DNA of 64,000 nucleotides from Trichoplax adhaerens (Eukaryota > Placozoa > Uniplacotomia > Trichoplacea > Trichoplacidae), in NCBI RefSeq assembly GCF_000150275.1, contig NW_002060947.1:4895752-4959751 (forward strand), read 5' to 3'. Below are positions 27,958 through 41,400 of the stretch, one piece after another. A model generated the notes under the pieces. That model was not told the origin of the DNA. It saw nothing but the letters and a program-made list of their open reading frames with translations, and ran no database searches. The number at the start of each line of letters is the position of its first letter. Within the stretch, counting starts at the first letter, position 1. Position numbers and translations under genes: made by a program.

Positions 27958-28382
27958 TTGTGACACAGTTATATACTGTATTAGAGCAGAAATATCTATG
28001 CTAGGATATTTTTGTTAGCCTATCCTTATTTAGTTAACTTCTAATTTGGATATACTGTGTTTTAATATAGCACTAGCTTTTTATGACAGTGACATATATA
28101 CATGTACTGAAATTAATAGTTATAGTGAATGATTCCAAAGTTAGTTGTACTATGACTCATGAACTATTGAGGAAGAGTATATAAACGCAATATATTATGT
28201 AATAAAGTTAATTCTTAAACTTAATGTTTAGCATAAAATACGAGGCGTCGAAGTCTTTGTGCAGACTGCTAGTAGAGCAAAAGTGTTCCTGATAGTGCAG
28301 ATATCGTTCCTTGGCACGTAGTTCAAGGAATTGACTTATTAATCGTACATTACGTTATCTTGTTGCAAAGCTGTTTGTGACA
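27958..28382 (+). repeat. Interspersed repeat family R1, copy C (short form)
   Basis: About 425 bp matching copy B end to end except for the missing middle, and copy A over its right half. The octamer TTGTGACA occurs at 27958-27965 and again at 28375-28382, bracketing the copy. That is the length of a hAT-type target duplication, but copies A and B have related sequence at the same place, so the octamer may belong to the element. No coding capacity. Confidence 0.78.
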
Positions 28383-29702
28383 TGCTTTACAGTAGAATTT
28401 TTGGCATAGTAGCTAGTAAAATCATATCAGTAGAATTTATTGTTGTATGAAGTACATTACCGGTATGAAAAAATATAGAAGTTAGAATCGTGAATTGATA
28501 CATCCTCTTGTCTAACAGGTATCTCCTATAAGAAAAAACCAGAAGGATAGTGTATTATTGTATTCTTATCTACTAATAATGCAGTAGTATTTACGAGCTG
28601 GTCAAACGTAGCTGTTTATTAATGTAGACACTAGCTAAGTAATTAATTTACATGCTAAGAAAGGTAAGTTCATTTAAGGGAATGTAATATTTAGTACTCT
28701 TCTGCTTTAATTCATAACGGAACATTGCTGAATTTTATGAATAAGCAATAATTCCCACCAGTCTCGATAGTTTACATTCTATGGGCTCTGAAATAATGAT
28801 GATGCAAAGGAAAACTAATGGACTAGTGCATACGCATTCCAATGTCAATGTCTAATGCTTTTACGTATTTTTAATATGTTACATCAAGAATAACAAAACA
28901 ATCCAAGCTTCATTTCCTAGGCCTATCAGTATTCAAGCATTTTAATCTGATATTAATAAAATGCTAAGAAATTAATAAACTTATTTGCAAGATTTCTAGA
29001 ATAATAGAATTGAAATTTAGAGATATCATGCTAAATTTGTATTAACCAAAAGATTACGTTAACTATTCCATGAGCAACGATCCCGAGTAATCTCAGCGAA
29101 TAGATCGTACTTCAAAATTTAAATGTAGTTCTTTAGTGTACACATCTTTACGTCTAAATTCGATTGTTTAAGCCCTAAGGTATTATGAGCTATAGCATTA
29201 CAAAGCTTTTGATCGTATTAGCTTTAAAAATATGTAATAGGCATGGAAATGATTCATAAGCATTAGTAATCTCAGTATTAGTAGTTCTATTAATCTAAAT
29301 ATATATTTTAGATGCTTCCTGGCCAGTAACTTGGAGGACAGCCAGAATTAAGCGTAACAATTCTTTCTAACAAACATGGCTATACGCCTACGATGGTAAC
29401 AAGATACAGTTTCATCATCTTGTATAAGATAGCACAACAGCTACTACTTTAGCTTTAAGATAATAAATTTTAGCAATGAAATAATTACAATTGATACCAT
29501 GTATGTTATCTTTACTTATGCATTATTATAACAGCTAAAGGTGGTTAAATTAACATCAAATAGCTATATCAATTGGAAATTTTATGCTGAGAAAAGTTAA
29601 TAAAATTGAAATATTCACTAACGGATGTTGTTGCTTTAGGGTCTACAACTTTAGGCCGATTATCAGATATTACTATGTTACCTAATGATTATTCCTAGTA
29701 TG
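28383..29702. other. Intergenic DNA downstream of NAXD
   Basis: No gene or repeat supported. The right part will contain the NAXD 3' UTR (minus strand). Confidence 0.55.
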
Positions 29703-32700
29703 TTACAGCTTGCTATTCTCATACAACAGTTGGAACGATGGATGAATTATATCAATTAAATCTGATACTATCATCGATCTCCCTTTCAGTTTGAATGCAG
29801 CTTCTGCACAGGTCTTGACTAATAAGCATGCAGCATAGGCAGCAGTAAGAGTTGGAGATAACGTATTCATCCTAAATGAATGCAATATGGGTCTTTAGTA
29901 AAATTAAACAATAATTAAGCCTATGAATTGCATAGGAGAGACAACCACAATACTAACACGTTTTTTATCATCATTTACGTATGATTTTAAGAAATAAGGC
30001 AAATTGAAAACAAATTTGATAAAAATAGAATTTATTTATAGCGTACCTGCTATCGTTTCTACTAGTTTCTTTTTCATTAGTACGAGCCCAATGCAAAAAT
30101 GTGCCCATTGAGCCAGATAAGATATCACCCTGACCGCCACATCTGCGCGAGCAACCAGCTGCATCGCATATCAGATCTAAGAAGTTTAATATTTTATGTT
30201 ATTAATGACGATTCAATAGCTAAAAGCTTTCGAATTTATCATTTCGAACAGTTAATCACCGTCTGTTACTGTCTACTGTAATATATAAATTTCTAATATG
30301 GTATTTGTCTGGCTCTAACCTTCAATTCCATTGGAAATAATGTCACGGCTACCTTTTTGTACTACTGTTACATTTCCCAGCGCATTTGCAACATCTTTAG
30401 TATTGGATACACCAAGGTTTGCATCTGGAGATTTACCCATCTAACAATGTAGTAATTATCTTTAGGAGTTTGACGTAATAATACCTGTAAAGGCTATTTA
30501 ACGGTACTATAGCGACTAAAACAATTAGCAATAACTGATATGGTCAGTACATCATAAACATACGAGGGTTGAGTATAAACGAGAAAATTCTACTTTGTTT
30601 GGCGTGAGAATAGCAAACTTGTAGCCTTTGATTATATCTGGATATTTAGTAACGATGTATAAGCCATCCTATTGTGTGAGGTAAAAGGTAAATAAGTTGT
30701 CGCAATTTATGCAGATTGCTACTCCAGATTATATTCTTAAATATGGATCGGTTAAAACTTAGACAATAGTTTCAATCATGGCTAAAGTTAACAATGACGG
30801 CTGTGGATTTAATCCGATTTATAACGTTTCAATACTTTATAAAATAAGAACAGCATCAATAATTTCTGGTAAAAAAGATTTAGTGCTATAAGTATTAAGA
30901 TAGCAAGAAATGTCATCTTTAAATGCAAGGACATCAAAATCATGTACAAATATTAAACTGATTAAAAAGGCTATGCCTCGGAGATAAACTGATCTCAGTT
31001 TGTAATAATAGAAGGAACACTTCAGTATGTCTTAGTAACAGACAGGATAATAAGAGAAATCTATATCTTAGAATATGTACGTTCTAGAAAGGGTATTATC
31101 GCAGCAAAGGTTACAATCATCTTTGCGTCCTCGTATACAACTGTACATTGAAATACTTACAGCATCAATCACGATGTTAACTTGCTTTGCTTTTGCTTTA
31201 GCAATTATTTTCTAAGGTAGTAACAATAAAGAAATGGTTTCGATCAGAATCTTGCATGTTTTGTAGCAGGATAGTTCAGGTATGCATAACACAAATCTAC
31301 GGCTATTGAGGTTCATTACTGTCGCAACCTTTTAACCTGTTAGATTAATGTTCATCAATAGAGTATTGTATCCTCTGCTTTATTATGCTGTACTAGGTCG
31401 ACGATCTGGTTATTACTAAGTGATAAGGATAATTAGTTCAATAACCTTTACTGTTTCAACAACTTCATCATCTCTGCCCAATCCAGGTCCAATAACAAGA
31501 CAGTGCATCCGTGGTAGCCATTCATCGAAAATGTTGACAGCATTTTGATGATCTCTACAAATCGAGGACGAATGGAAATCTCGTTACCTCTGAATATTTC
31601 ATGATATGTATAATACTGTACATCATCATCAGATATTTCATTAATTCATATGCATACAGCATCGGATGGACAATCAACTCTGGACTATAGGTTTTTATGG
31701 GAATTCCAGCATCAGCAGTGCAAAATATATGAGATAGATCACCCCCCTGTCAAATGGATAGAAAACTTGTAAGTGAATATATATTTTAGGATACAATAAT
31801 GCATTACTAAATTAATTTGGAAGTTGCCTTGATCTATCAACGTTTTAAGTAGAGTACATACATCTTCATTACTTAATTAAAGGTAGAAAGTTACAGCTGG
31901 AATTGTAGTAGCTATCGATAATAAAGACTAGAGTCTCATTAGAAGGAGAGATTATAATGGGCAATAGTAGCTTTTAATAGTATTCTTTTAATAGTATTCT
32001 TGGTTAAGTCTCATTAGAAGGAGAGATTGTAATGGGCAACAGTAGCTTTTAATAGTATTCTTGGTTATATATATAGTAAAATGTTAATTGCGGTCACCAT
32101 ACAATTGCTGACTGCACTTTCAAGTCATAGGCAACAGTAGCTTTTAACAGTATTCTTGGGTACAGATACAGTAAAGTGTTAATTGTGCTCACTATTCAAT
32201 TGCTGACTGCAAGTTCAAGTATTAGGCAACAGTAGCTTTTAACAGTATTCTTGGGTACATATACAGTAAAGTGCTAATCGCGGTCGCTATTCAATTGCTG
32301 ACTGCATGTTCAAGTTTCGTTACTCTAATAGTAACGATAGTACGAATAGATTAATTTATTAGTTGATTTCAAATACAGGATCACTGCAGTCATCCTCATA
32401 ATGTACAATATTTACCACTATACTGCTAGTCAATGAATATAACGCTAAGGAGCAGAATTTTACAAGTCCTGTTTAGCAAGCCGCTAGATGTGTAACAGTA
32501 GCAGCCAGCATAACTGATCAATTAATATATGATCCATTCATTATAACTTACGGTTCTTAAAGCAGAAATACCAGCAAAATATGGAGCACCAGTATATCTA
32601 AAAATATTAAAAAAAAGAGAAATAGAGGCAATAGTTGAAAAATTCTTGTAACTAAGTGTGTCATGTATTAAGAAATTTGTATGCAATGAGTAAAACTTGA

Positions 32701-32929
32701 ACACTATTTGATGCTTATCCTACTCGAAGCAACCACCGATGATAGCAATTCTACCACTCTGACCTTTATGACGATCAGAGGATAAAGGAGGTAGCATTGT
32801 ACGTATTGATTGCAAAACTACTTGGACTTTGCTTTCATTATGTTGATACGCGGACTGAGATAGATTGAAGGCTTGGCTGGACATATTTCTAGCTTGAAGG
32901 AAAGATGAAATGAATAATTGCAACCTCAT
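29703..32929 (-). CDS. NAXD: ADP/ATP-dependent (S)-NAD(P)H-hydrate dehydratase
   Basis: Repairs damaged NADH and NADPH hydrates, working with the epimerase NAXE. Nine exons on the minus strand: 32929-32724, 32597-32552, 31746-31622, 31554-31452, 31211-31161, 30668-30564, 30440-30320, 30176-30047, 29871-29703. The phases fit throughout and give 351 aa, close to the vertebrate enzyme. Family signatures in order: [89 protein letters not shown], and [11 protein letters not shown], which holds the nucleotide loop and the catalytic Asp. The N-terminus ([16 protein letters not shown]) looks like a weak mitochondrial presequence. The exon 3 donor (AT|GTACAG) was chosen because its phase fits; a better-looking GTAACG 34 bases further on would break the frame. 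Intron 2 holds a tandem repeat. Confidence 0.93.
31930..32320. repeat. 95-bp tandem repeat inside NAXD intron 2
   Basis: Units beginning GGCAACAGTAGCTTTTAA start at 32035, 32130 and 32225, a period of 95 bp, ending near 32319. Each contains TAGTATTCTTGG or CAGTATTCTTGG and CAATTGCTGACTGCA. To the left, a 75-bp piece with TCTCATTAGAAGGAGAGA is itself duplicated (about 31932 and 32009) and shares the TAGCTTTTAATAGTATTCTT core. The array lies between exons 2 and 3. Confidence 0.85.
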
Positions 32930-32999
32930 CTAGTTGGAACTATTTTGCTTCCCATTGCCTAGTTGCAAGGGATGAACGAATTGCTTTACCCGCATACGA

Positions 33000-33225
33000 T
33001 ATTATACTGTACCGCAAGGGACTTCTTCGGTACAGTAAGTAGTCTAATGCCCCAAACATGCTATGACAATATATCATGAACTATAAACAACCACTGTCTG
33101 CGTACTGGATGACTGGGAAGCAAGTACTGTACACTGTCGTTACAGTATACGCATTACCGGTGTATCCGTATCAATAATTCTCTATAGTAATACCTCTACC
33201 GTATTGCTCCTACGGTACAGCAACC
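33000..33225. repeat. CTGTAC/TACAGT word cluster upstream of NAXD
   Basis: Palindromic words (ATACTGTACCG, TTCGGTACAGTAAG, GTACTGTACACTGT, TTACAGTATAC, ACGGTACAG) occur about 70-300 bases upstream of the NAXD start codon, in the likely promoter. Another (ATACAGTACAGTACTT) lies near 33702. Confidence 0.65.
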
Positions 33226-33270
33226 TGTTTTACACCTGCAGCATCTTAGGTCATCGATCTCAATATAGGA

Positions 33271-33970
33271 GGATATCGCTTGGTTTAGCTACTTTGGCAA
33301 TTAATTATACGTATGACTTAATCTGATTAATTGATACTGCATGTATGTGTATATATATATACTATATATATATTTTAGTATGGCTTATTCGTCTAATAGA
33401 GCCATTTTCCTTTATTATGATGGTACTACCTGTAATAATATCTTGTTTAAAGTAGCGTAAAGTATTTTAAGGTAGACGATGATAGAAGGTATAAAGGATT
33501 TTATTGAGATACAAGTTATAGGCTAACAATGATATGGTTGTTATAGATAAGGTAGTTGAGATAGCAGGAACGTAGGAACTGACTAACGAGTTAGCTTATA
33601 AGGGTATTTATAGGTTTTAGATGAGATTGAGATAATGTCTTTATATGTATAGCATGTCGTCTATATGTCGTCATGATGTCGTACATTAGGAATGCAATAC
33701 AATACAGTACAGTACTTAAACGGTATATGATAAGTATTCGCATATTAGGATATTACTATACTAGGCATCTTCTATATAAGATCATAATGTTACACTACCT
33801 AAATATTGCATGTAGGATATTGTAGGATATCGCTTGGTTTAGCTACTTTGGCGATTAATTATACGTATGACTTAATCTGATTAATTGATACTGCATGTAT
33901 GTGTATATATATTGTAGTATTTCATACTCGTCCAATAGAGCCATTTTCCTTTATTATTATGGTACTACCT
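33271..33970 (+). repeat. Direct repeat pair, about 150-160 bp, 554 bp apart
   Basis: Copy 1 at 33271-33431 and copy 2 at 33825-33970 both run from GGATATCGCTTGGTTTAGCT through TATACGTATGACTTAATC to AATAGAGCCATTTTCCTTTA and GGTACTACCT. The length difference is mainly a longer (TA)n run in copy 1 (about 33350-33372). The words ACTACCTAAATAYTGCATG flank copy 2 on both sides, and two degraded partial units follow at about 34000-34065 and 34067-34125. The whole looks like a decayed array. Confidence 0.8.
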
Positions 33971-34129
33971 AAATACTGCATGTTTTTTACATGCGAGTAT
34001 TTTAGAATACTGCTTGCTTAGCTTTAGCTATTAATAGTAGGATAATAGTATATCATTTATTTACTTGAGGATATTTTAAAATATTACCTATTTAACTTTA
34101 ACTATTAATGTTAGCTATAGTATGCCATT

Positions 34130-35415
34130 GAATGAAGCGAGGCACCAGTGCGTTATTGTAGAACATACTGCACCTGTATAACTTATTAGCTTTGATTTGA
34201 AGCGTATTTTAATGTTGATTTTAATAAACTGGTAAGTGCACACCATCAAAGAACGGGATGCTGATATAAAACATTTACTATCGGAAGGCATTCTTATCGT
34301 AATACAAAATATTATCATTTAATGGACTGTAGCACCTTTATAGGATTGTAATGTTATATTTGACTGCTAATAAGGACCATAAATTATTTATTTACTAATT
34401 GATAAATGAATGAAAGCGTATGCGGATTATAGCATCTAACCAAAATGGTCAAATATAAGAATATAGTAATTAGGAACTCAAAGTTTTTTCTTACTGTTGA
34501 TAACAAATTTAAAAAATGAAAATTAATTCCGTTGGTGATATGCTGCTCACGTATTGAAATAATATCCTTATTTCATTTCATAGTCAGATAAATTGAAGAT
34601 AGGTTTTGCTACGACCTGACTGCAAAAACTGATTCTAATGAAGCCATATTATTCAGTCTAAAAGTACAGAAATTGACTTGGGAAAAATGTCAGCGTGAAT
34701 GATCAAAGCTGGTAAGTTATCCTAATTTTTAAGATCGATATAACTCATCAGAATATCAACACTGAAGCCAATGCAAGTAATCATGCCTGTGGCTAAAATA
34801 TTACGTATATAAATGTTATTAAATTTCTTTCATTTATTAATTAATTATTGTTAAAGTCTTTTACATTAAATACATAATATACAGTAGTAATTAATTGAAG
34901 AATAATGAAATAATGATCTCCATTTTACACTGGTGAAATCAATCTCCCAATGTCTTCAGCTTGATACAAATTAATACCATTGGTAACATAAAATATAAAT
35001 GTATGGGCAAAGTCTTGCCTTTTGTAAAAAGGAAAACGCTACAAAATGAACCTTGTTGTAGTAAAAAAAAACATAATTTTAATGACTATGTATAAATCTT
35101 CCCTATGTATATTTTCAACAATTTCGTAAGGGCAAAATTTTCTAAGAGTTAATATGAGCTGGTGAATATCAGGAATAATGCTTTCGAATCTGATTGGGTC
35201 AAATTCAGTATTCTTATAGTATCAAATAATTACGCCAGCGCAACTCCACCACATATCAACGATACAACGTTGAAGAAAATGAGCCATATTATTCAGTGGC
35301 TTATGTTTATACAGGTTTTGTCAATTTTTATAAACAAAGACTTCTATCACTACAGTTTGTGGTACTACAAAGGCAAATTTCTATTCTAATAGTACCACAA
35401 ATACAAGAAAAAATT
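34130..35415. other. Intergenic DNA between NAXD and the 3' end of WDR17
   Basis: No coding exon recognised on either strand; the 67- and 75-codon frames here have no motif. The right end will contain the WDR17 3' UTR. Confidence 0.5.
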
Positions 35416-38400
35416 CTAAAACGGATTTATTAACGCACCAGAATTTAGTGGGGAAAATGGGTTGGCTAAAGCCCACATGATAGCATTATTCAGAGCCATA
35501 CATGACTGTCCGTTTTCTAAAAAGAACGCACTCCCCTAGAAATCATAATATCACAAGTAGATATTAGCGGTGATAATTTCTGTGACAATTGCACAGAATA
35601 AATACAGCTAAAACATACATGTATACGAGTATCGGTGACACTGCAAAACTTTACGTCTGAATGCGAAGGATAAGATGATCCACTACAAATTACAGGACCA
35701 CGAAGGGACTCACTGGTGAGTTCACCTAAGGGATAAATATTAGAACTTCATATATCTACTACTGTATATAGCGTGACGTTATGTCAAGGTCTGCAAATAA
35801 TTTAGTAAGAATTGTTTTACCAATTGGATCGTAACTAACCTGCAAGCTGATACAGCTCATCCAATATCTGTCTTTGTTTGTGATCATCGAGCTTTAAATT
35901 ATCCATATTATCGTTTAATAAGACTGTTGGGGCTTCATGGCTTCAAACAATAAGTAATATCCAATAAAATAGACATTTAAAGAAAGAACTGTTTATTAAA
36001 TCTAAAAAAATCTGTTATTATTAGCATACTTCGGTGACAAAGTTCTCGCTTGCCAAGCCAAAATGTAAGCATTTATTTGGGTGATATTCAATGGCAGTTC
36101 AAGATCTTCTCTTTGCATTAGCGATCTTAACAATCGAATACATGCACACAAATCAAACTCTCTGATAATGTCACGAGACAATGTCGTGCAAGGAAAATCT
36201 TTAGCGCAGGGATTTCAATTCTATTTATCAAATGCGATACTAATAAAATCTTACTTTGCATTTAGAAACAATGGCCGAACAAGACTATCGTAACTCATTC
36301 GGACACACATAAGGGCACCCACAATCGATGCTAAAGCCAATAATTCCGACCTTTGCCTGAAAATATGAAACAACAAATAATGATATATACAGTATTATAG
36401 CACTGAAATAAACAATCAATCAGCTATTAATATTGCATTTAATATCTAGATTTTATAAAGACCTCGAGCAGCTGGAGTCTTGTAACTTCTCTGGTCTTAT
36501 GCAACTAAGATATTGTATTATCTCGAACACTTCATTTAAATTCCACTTCGGTTTTGACATCATTCCTATTCGACGCCATATTATGATATTAAGTAATACT
36601 GTAAGCTCAACAGTGAATTACTGGAGGTAGACTAGATATTTTCAGTAAGAACCTTTCATGGCATTTATTCCTATATCCAAAGCATCCTCAGGATTAGAGG
36701 AAAGGATGCAATTTTCTAGTCTTTCTATTAGTGGTGAATTTTCATTTTTACTTTTCTTATCGTAATATTCTATATCTGATAAACCAGCCTAAAGAATAAA
36801 ATAATACAAGAATGCAACATTATTGACATTGCAAGATTTACCTTGAAAGATTTTGGTTTACGTTTACCATTTTATGCAAGGCGTTAATATTTTCTGCATT
36901 ATTTGAATATCTCGCACAAGTCATGACAAGCCATGGTTTTGAATTAGTTAATTGATTCAACATTTGAATCGCCAAATCCCTATGAAGACAGATGTTAAAG
37001 CTTAGTAATAACTGTATTCTAATAAATAGTATTCTGTAATCTAGTAAATATCACACTGCCGTCATACCATTTCTTTAATTTTTCACACTTTCTAGCTAGC
37101 AGCCTTGCAGCAATCTCAAAACATTCATATGAGCAACGTTCTTTTAAGACTATTCCAATGCTGACAGCCAATTCTAATTCATTACCCATAATCAATCTTG
37201 ACATAGCCAACTACAAACAGGGAAGCATTACAAATTCCGATATTTAGTCATGCTGTAGCAGCTTTTTTAGTCTCAAGATACTTTTCACTTACGTCATACT
37301 GATCATTCGATAGATGGCAATTCGCTGCCATAACCGGCCGGCCGCTGGTAAAGTATCTGTTTGCAAGTAGATTTACAGTATCGTCCAGCAACCTACGTAC
37401 CACATTCAATAAAATTTATATCAGATGTAGCCAAATAACAACGTCTCAATAAGTACAAAAATCCTGCATGTCGCCAAATTACTTTTTAAAGGGAGAACTC
37501 TTAGTTTTAAGACTTGGAAGGTGTTTTGCAGCTGTTGCAATAGCAGATTCATCGTAATTTACGGGGTCAGCTTGCGCTATTTGAGCTATTAGAACCGCTT
37601 CATGCAGCCTTGCTTTACTTTTTAATAATGTAATCAGCTACATAGTAATATAATTTTATATCGAATACAGTCATTTAGGTACTACATCATAAGCATGATT
37701 ACATTAAATATATACGTAATACGATTTAGTACTGATGATAAAAAACATACATTTTCATAATTTCTGGTAGCAATAAAGTATGGTACACAATCCTCGGAGT
37801 CCTCACTGGCAAGATATTTAGCGTGTCTAGTTAAATGAAATATAGCGTTGGTTAATAAATACATGCAAAAAGTACTATGGACTGAAACATGCCGAAAATT
37901 CTATATGCCCGCATATTTACCTTTCCGCAAGATTTTTCCAGAAGGTAAGTGATACTGAAGGAGCTACTGCTAAAGCTTTATCCCACTTTATGAATAATAA
38001 GCGAGATTTTAAAATTATCAAAAACCTTTGCTTTACTATGGAAACATGAATGGACTGAAAATAGCATAAAATATCATTTCATCACATTACCTCTCCTATC
38101 TCGATTAATAATTCACAATATTTTTGTGTGTGACCAAGCTGTAAGTATAGAGCTGCAGCTTTCCGTAATTTCTCTTCCTTACTAGTATTACCAATACCCC
38201 CGCTAAATTTTGACATCTTGGTAGATTCCAGCTCTTGAGCTTGCGACTAAGCAGGTGATAATAAGTACGGAAAAAAATTCAGCGAAATCACTAAATCGTT
38301 TAATAATTATAAAGTTAGGAGTAAGGAAATATTTTTATTGGCACGATATTCGTTAATCATTGCCTATTGCAGTACTTATCATCAGCTTAAAAGTTAGCTA

Positions 38401-41400
38401 AGTAAGCCCACTCTATGCTTTGCCATATCATACATACAACAATGATTAAATAAAGGCTTACGATTTTATATTTTGAAATATGTTTGACGTGCATAATCCC
38501 TTCGCTGTAATCCGTGGGTAGTAATGAATCGTTATCTTTTAGTATCACATCCAGGAGAGTCCAACAGTTATTGACACCAATGGGTGGCTAAGAAAATTGA
38601 TTTTAGTTACAAATATTATTAATTCTAGTTCACAAATGATATTAAAAAAGGTTTTACAAACAATTCAAATTCTATTTTTTTAGTTACACAACAGTAACTA
38701 TAACTGACCAGGAGAAATTCCGAAAATGACCGCAATTTCATATCTTGGACGTTAGTGTCGTTCCCAAAGTTAGCACGTAGAAGTCTCGATATCGGTCCAC
38801 AAAGTATAATCTCATGTTCAGCCACCATTGCATCATCTTAAAGCAGAAAAAAGTGTAGAATACATAAAATTAATAACGATTTCAGTCAATCAGGTAAATT
38901 AGTATTCACCATACCGGCGGTGCCCAATATTTCATTCCAGGGTCTTTTCGCTAATAAAGACGTATAGATGCGACTGGAAAATGATGATAAATGCCAGATT
39001 CTTAATGTAGAATCTCGAGAGCAAGATGCCAACGTGAAGGGCCGAAGAGGATGGATACTAAGACCTAATAAGTATTCGTTGAAGGTTTATATTTAAATCT
39101 GAAAAGTCAATCATTAACTATGAAATGGAATCAAAATTGTTTGTATCCGAGACAAATTTAAGAAAGAAAATCAATTTTGTAAGTTAAAATTAATTGTATT
39201 AACAACAACTATACCGTAGACATCGGCTCCATGATCAAGGATGGTTTCTATACATGCACCATCCCTAAACATTTGATATAAATGTCTTAAGTTACGCTAT
39301 ATCATGGCAGCCCTTTAGCATCAAAAATTGAGTGATACTAAAGGGATTCTACTTACCTAATGTCCCAGATCCTTATAGTACTATCCCAGCTACCGGAAAT
39401 TAGGAGAAATGGAATTTCCGGATGCCAAATTAGCCCACGGACAGGGGCTGTATGACCTTTGAGAGCGATAACACATGAATCCTGCAGGAACAGTAATAAA
39501 GGCAATTAGATAACAAGCAGTATATGGTTAATTATTGTAATGAGTGCTTTATGTACCTGTGTATAATTCCAAATACGAACAGTACTATGGTATGAAATAA
39601 AGACGATAGAAAAATTATATCACTAACCATTAGTAACCATTGCAAAGAATCACTTAAATAACGCTAAGATTAATAAATTTACCCATCATCAGATCCACTA
39701 CATAACAGCCCCTCACGTAATGGAGACCAACGAACATGGAATACCTTGGCTGTATGACCTATAGTTGAATATATAAAAATATTCTTAAAAGAAATACAAA
39801 AGTATCACGAATCTTTATAAAATTGTTAATATCACTAATTCTTAGATTTAAACAACGAAATTTGCCTACCAGAAAAAGTTTTCAGCGGTGTATCAGAATT
39901 CGTAGTTAAGATAAATACTCTTATTCGTTTGTCATCACAACCCGTAGCGATCATGTCCCTAATTTTCATATTCCATAATTAATCTTTTCACGCGTCAATA
40001 AAATTTCAAATAATCAAATTGTAAAAATGAAACATTACTTATTAGTAGGGCTCCAATCACATCCAAAAACAAAACCTGGGTGCTTAAATTTCGCGATGAT
40101 TTGACCATCGGCATGATGAATGATACTATTGGTTAAGAATGATGTAACACAGTTAAGAAGTAAAAATGGGAACATAAAAGCGACATATCTGATAGAAGAG
40201 AATATGTATAATACCAACCAGTTGCCATCAGCCCCACAGGTTGCAATCTTTCTTGAATCTTTTTGATTCCACGAAACACAATAAACAGCGTTCTTCCCAT
40301 GCTAAGAATGATTATACAATAGAACCAAGACAGTTAAGAAATAATTATCACAAAATATACAGGTCAATGTTCATTTGGAGAAGAAATCACCTCTGTAAAT
40401 CTTCTGATCACTTTAACTTTATCTACATCCCAAATGAATGCACCACCTTTAGCAGTAGATGCTGCTAAACAGTTTAGGTCGGCTAAAATAAATCAAAAAT
40501 TAATGCAGTTTTAAAACTAAAGAGATGATGTAACACAAGTATAATGATTCTCGAATATGGTAATTTACCTGGGGCCCATGAAACTGAATAGATGATACCC
40601 TTGTTTCCGGGAGAAGCATATTTCTATGAAGGAAAGAAAATAAACAAATGCAATGTCGAAAATTTTAGATATCACAGCACATTCTATTATGGCTAGTACA
40701 TAGTCGTTATAAATTAGCCCTACTGATTAGTTGATATTATATTAGCACGTACAGCAGTCATAGTGTTGATATCCCACACTTTAATAGTTCCATCGAAAGA
40801 TGCAGTTGCAAGTAAACTTGGATTAGTTGGTTTAAACTTGCAGTCGAAAATTGTCTCTATGTGGCCCTTTTATGACATAACCAAATACAGATTTTAGTAC
40901 TGAAAATAGTATTCACCATAAAATATCAATCACTAGCAAGCCATACAGTAAATTGCCTTAATATCCAAAAGGTAGTTAATTTGTGCTTACCAAATCTCTT
41001 AGAAATTCCCACCTTCGTTGCTGCAAACTGTACAGACCAACACCGCCATCAGCAAAAGTACAGACTATTCGTGCAGGAGGTAAGGCAACACTACCATTAG
41101 ATTTCGTAGGTGAGCTCGGTGCTTCTTCTTGTTTTTCTTGATAAGGCGTATCCAAAACAGATAATTCATGAAACCCAACAGTAATTTTAACAGTAATATT
41201 TTCAATAGGACTCTGTCTAGAAACGTTCCAAATTCGCATAACGCCTGACTCAGTATCTAAAATAGACATTAAATGATTTTTGTAATCACGGTTATTTTGT
41301 ACCAAGTTCTTGGACTGCATATAACCAAATGCAATACTTTATACATTATAATTCGTAAAAGTTTTCATATTTTTATTAACTGGCACATCTACTACAGAAG

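Noticed and set aside
29703-32929. NAXD exon 3 ending at the stronger GTAACG donor (31588)
   Set aside because: It leaves phase 0 while exon 4 needs phase 2; the GTACAG donor at 31622 keeps the frame.
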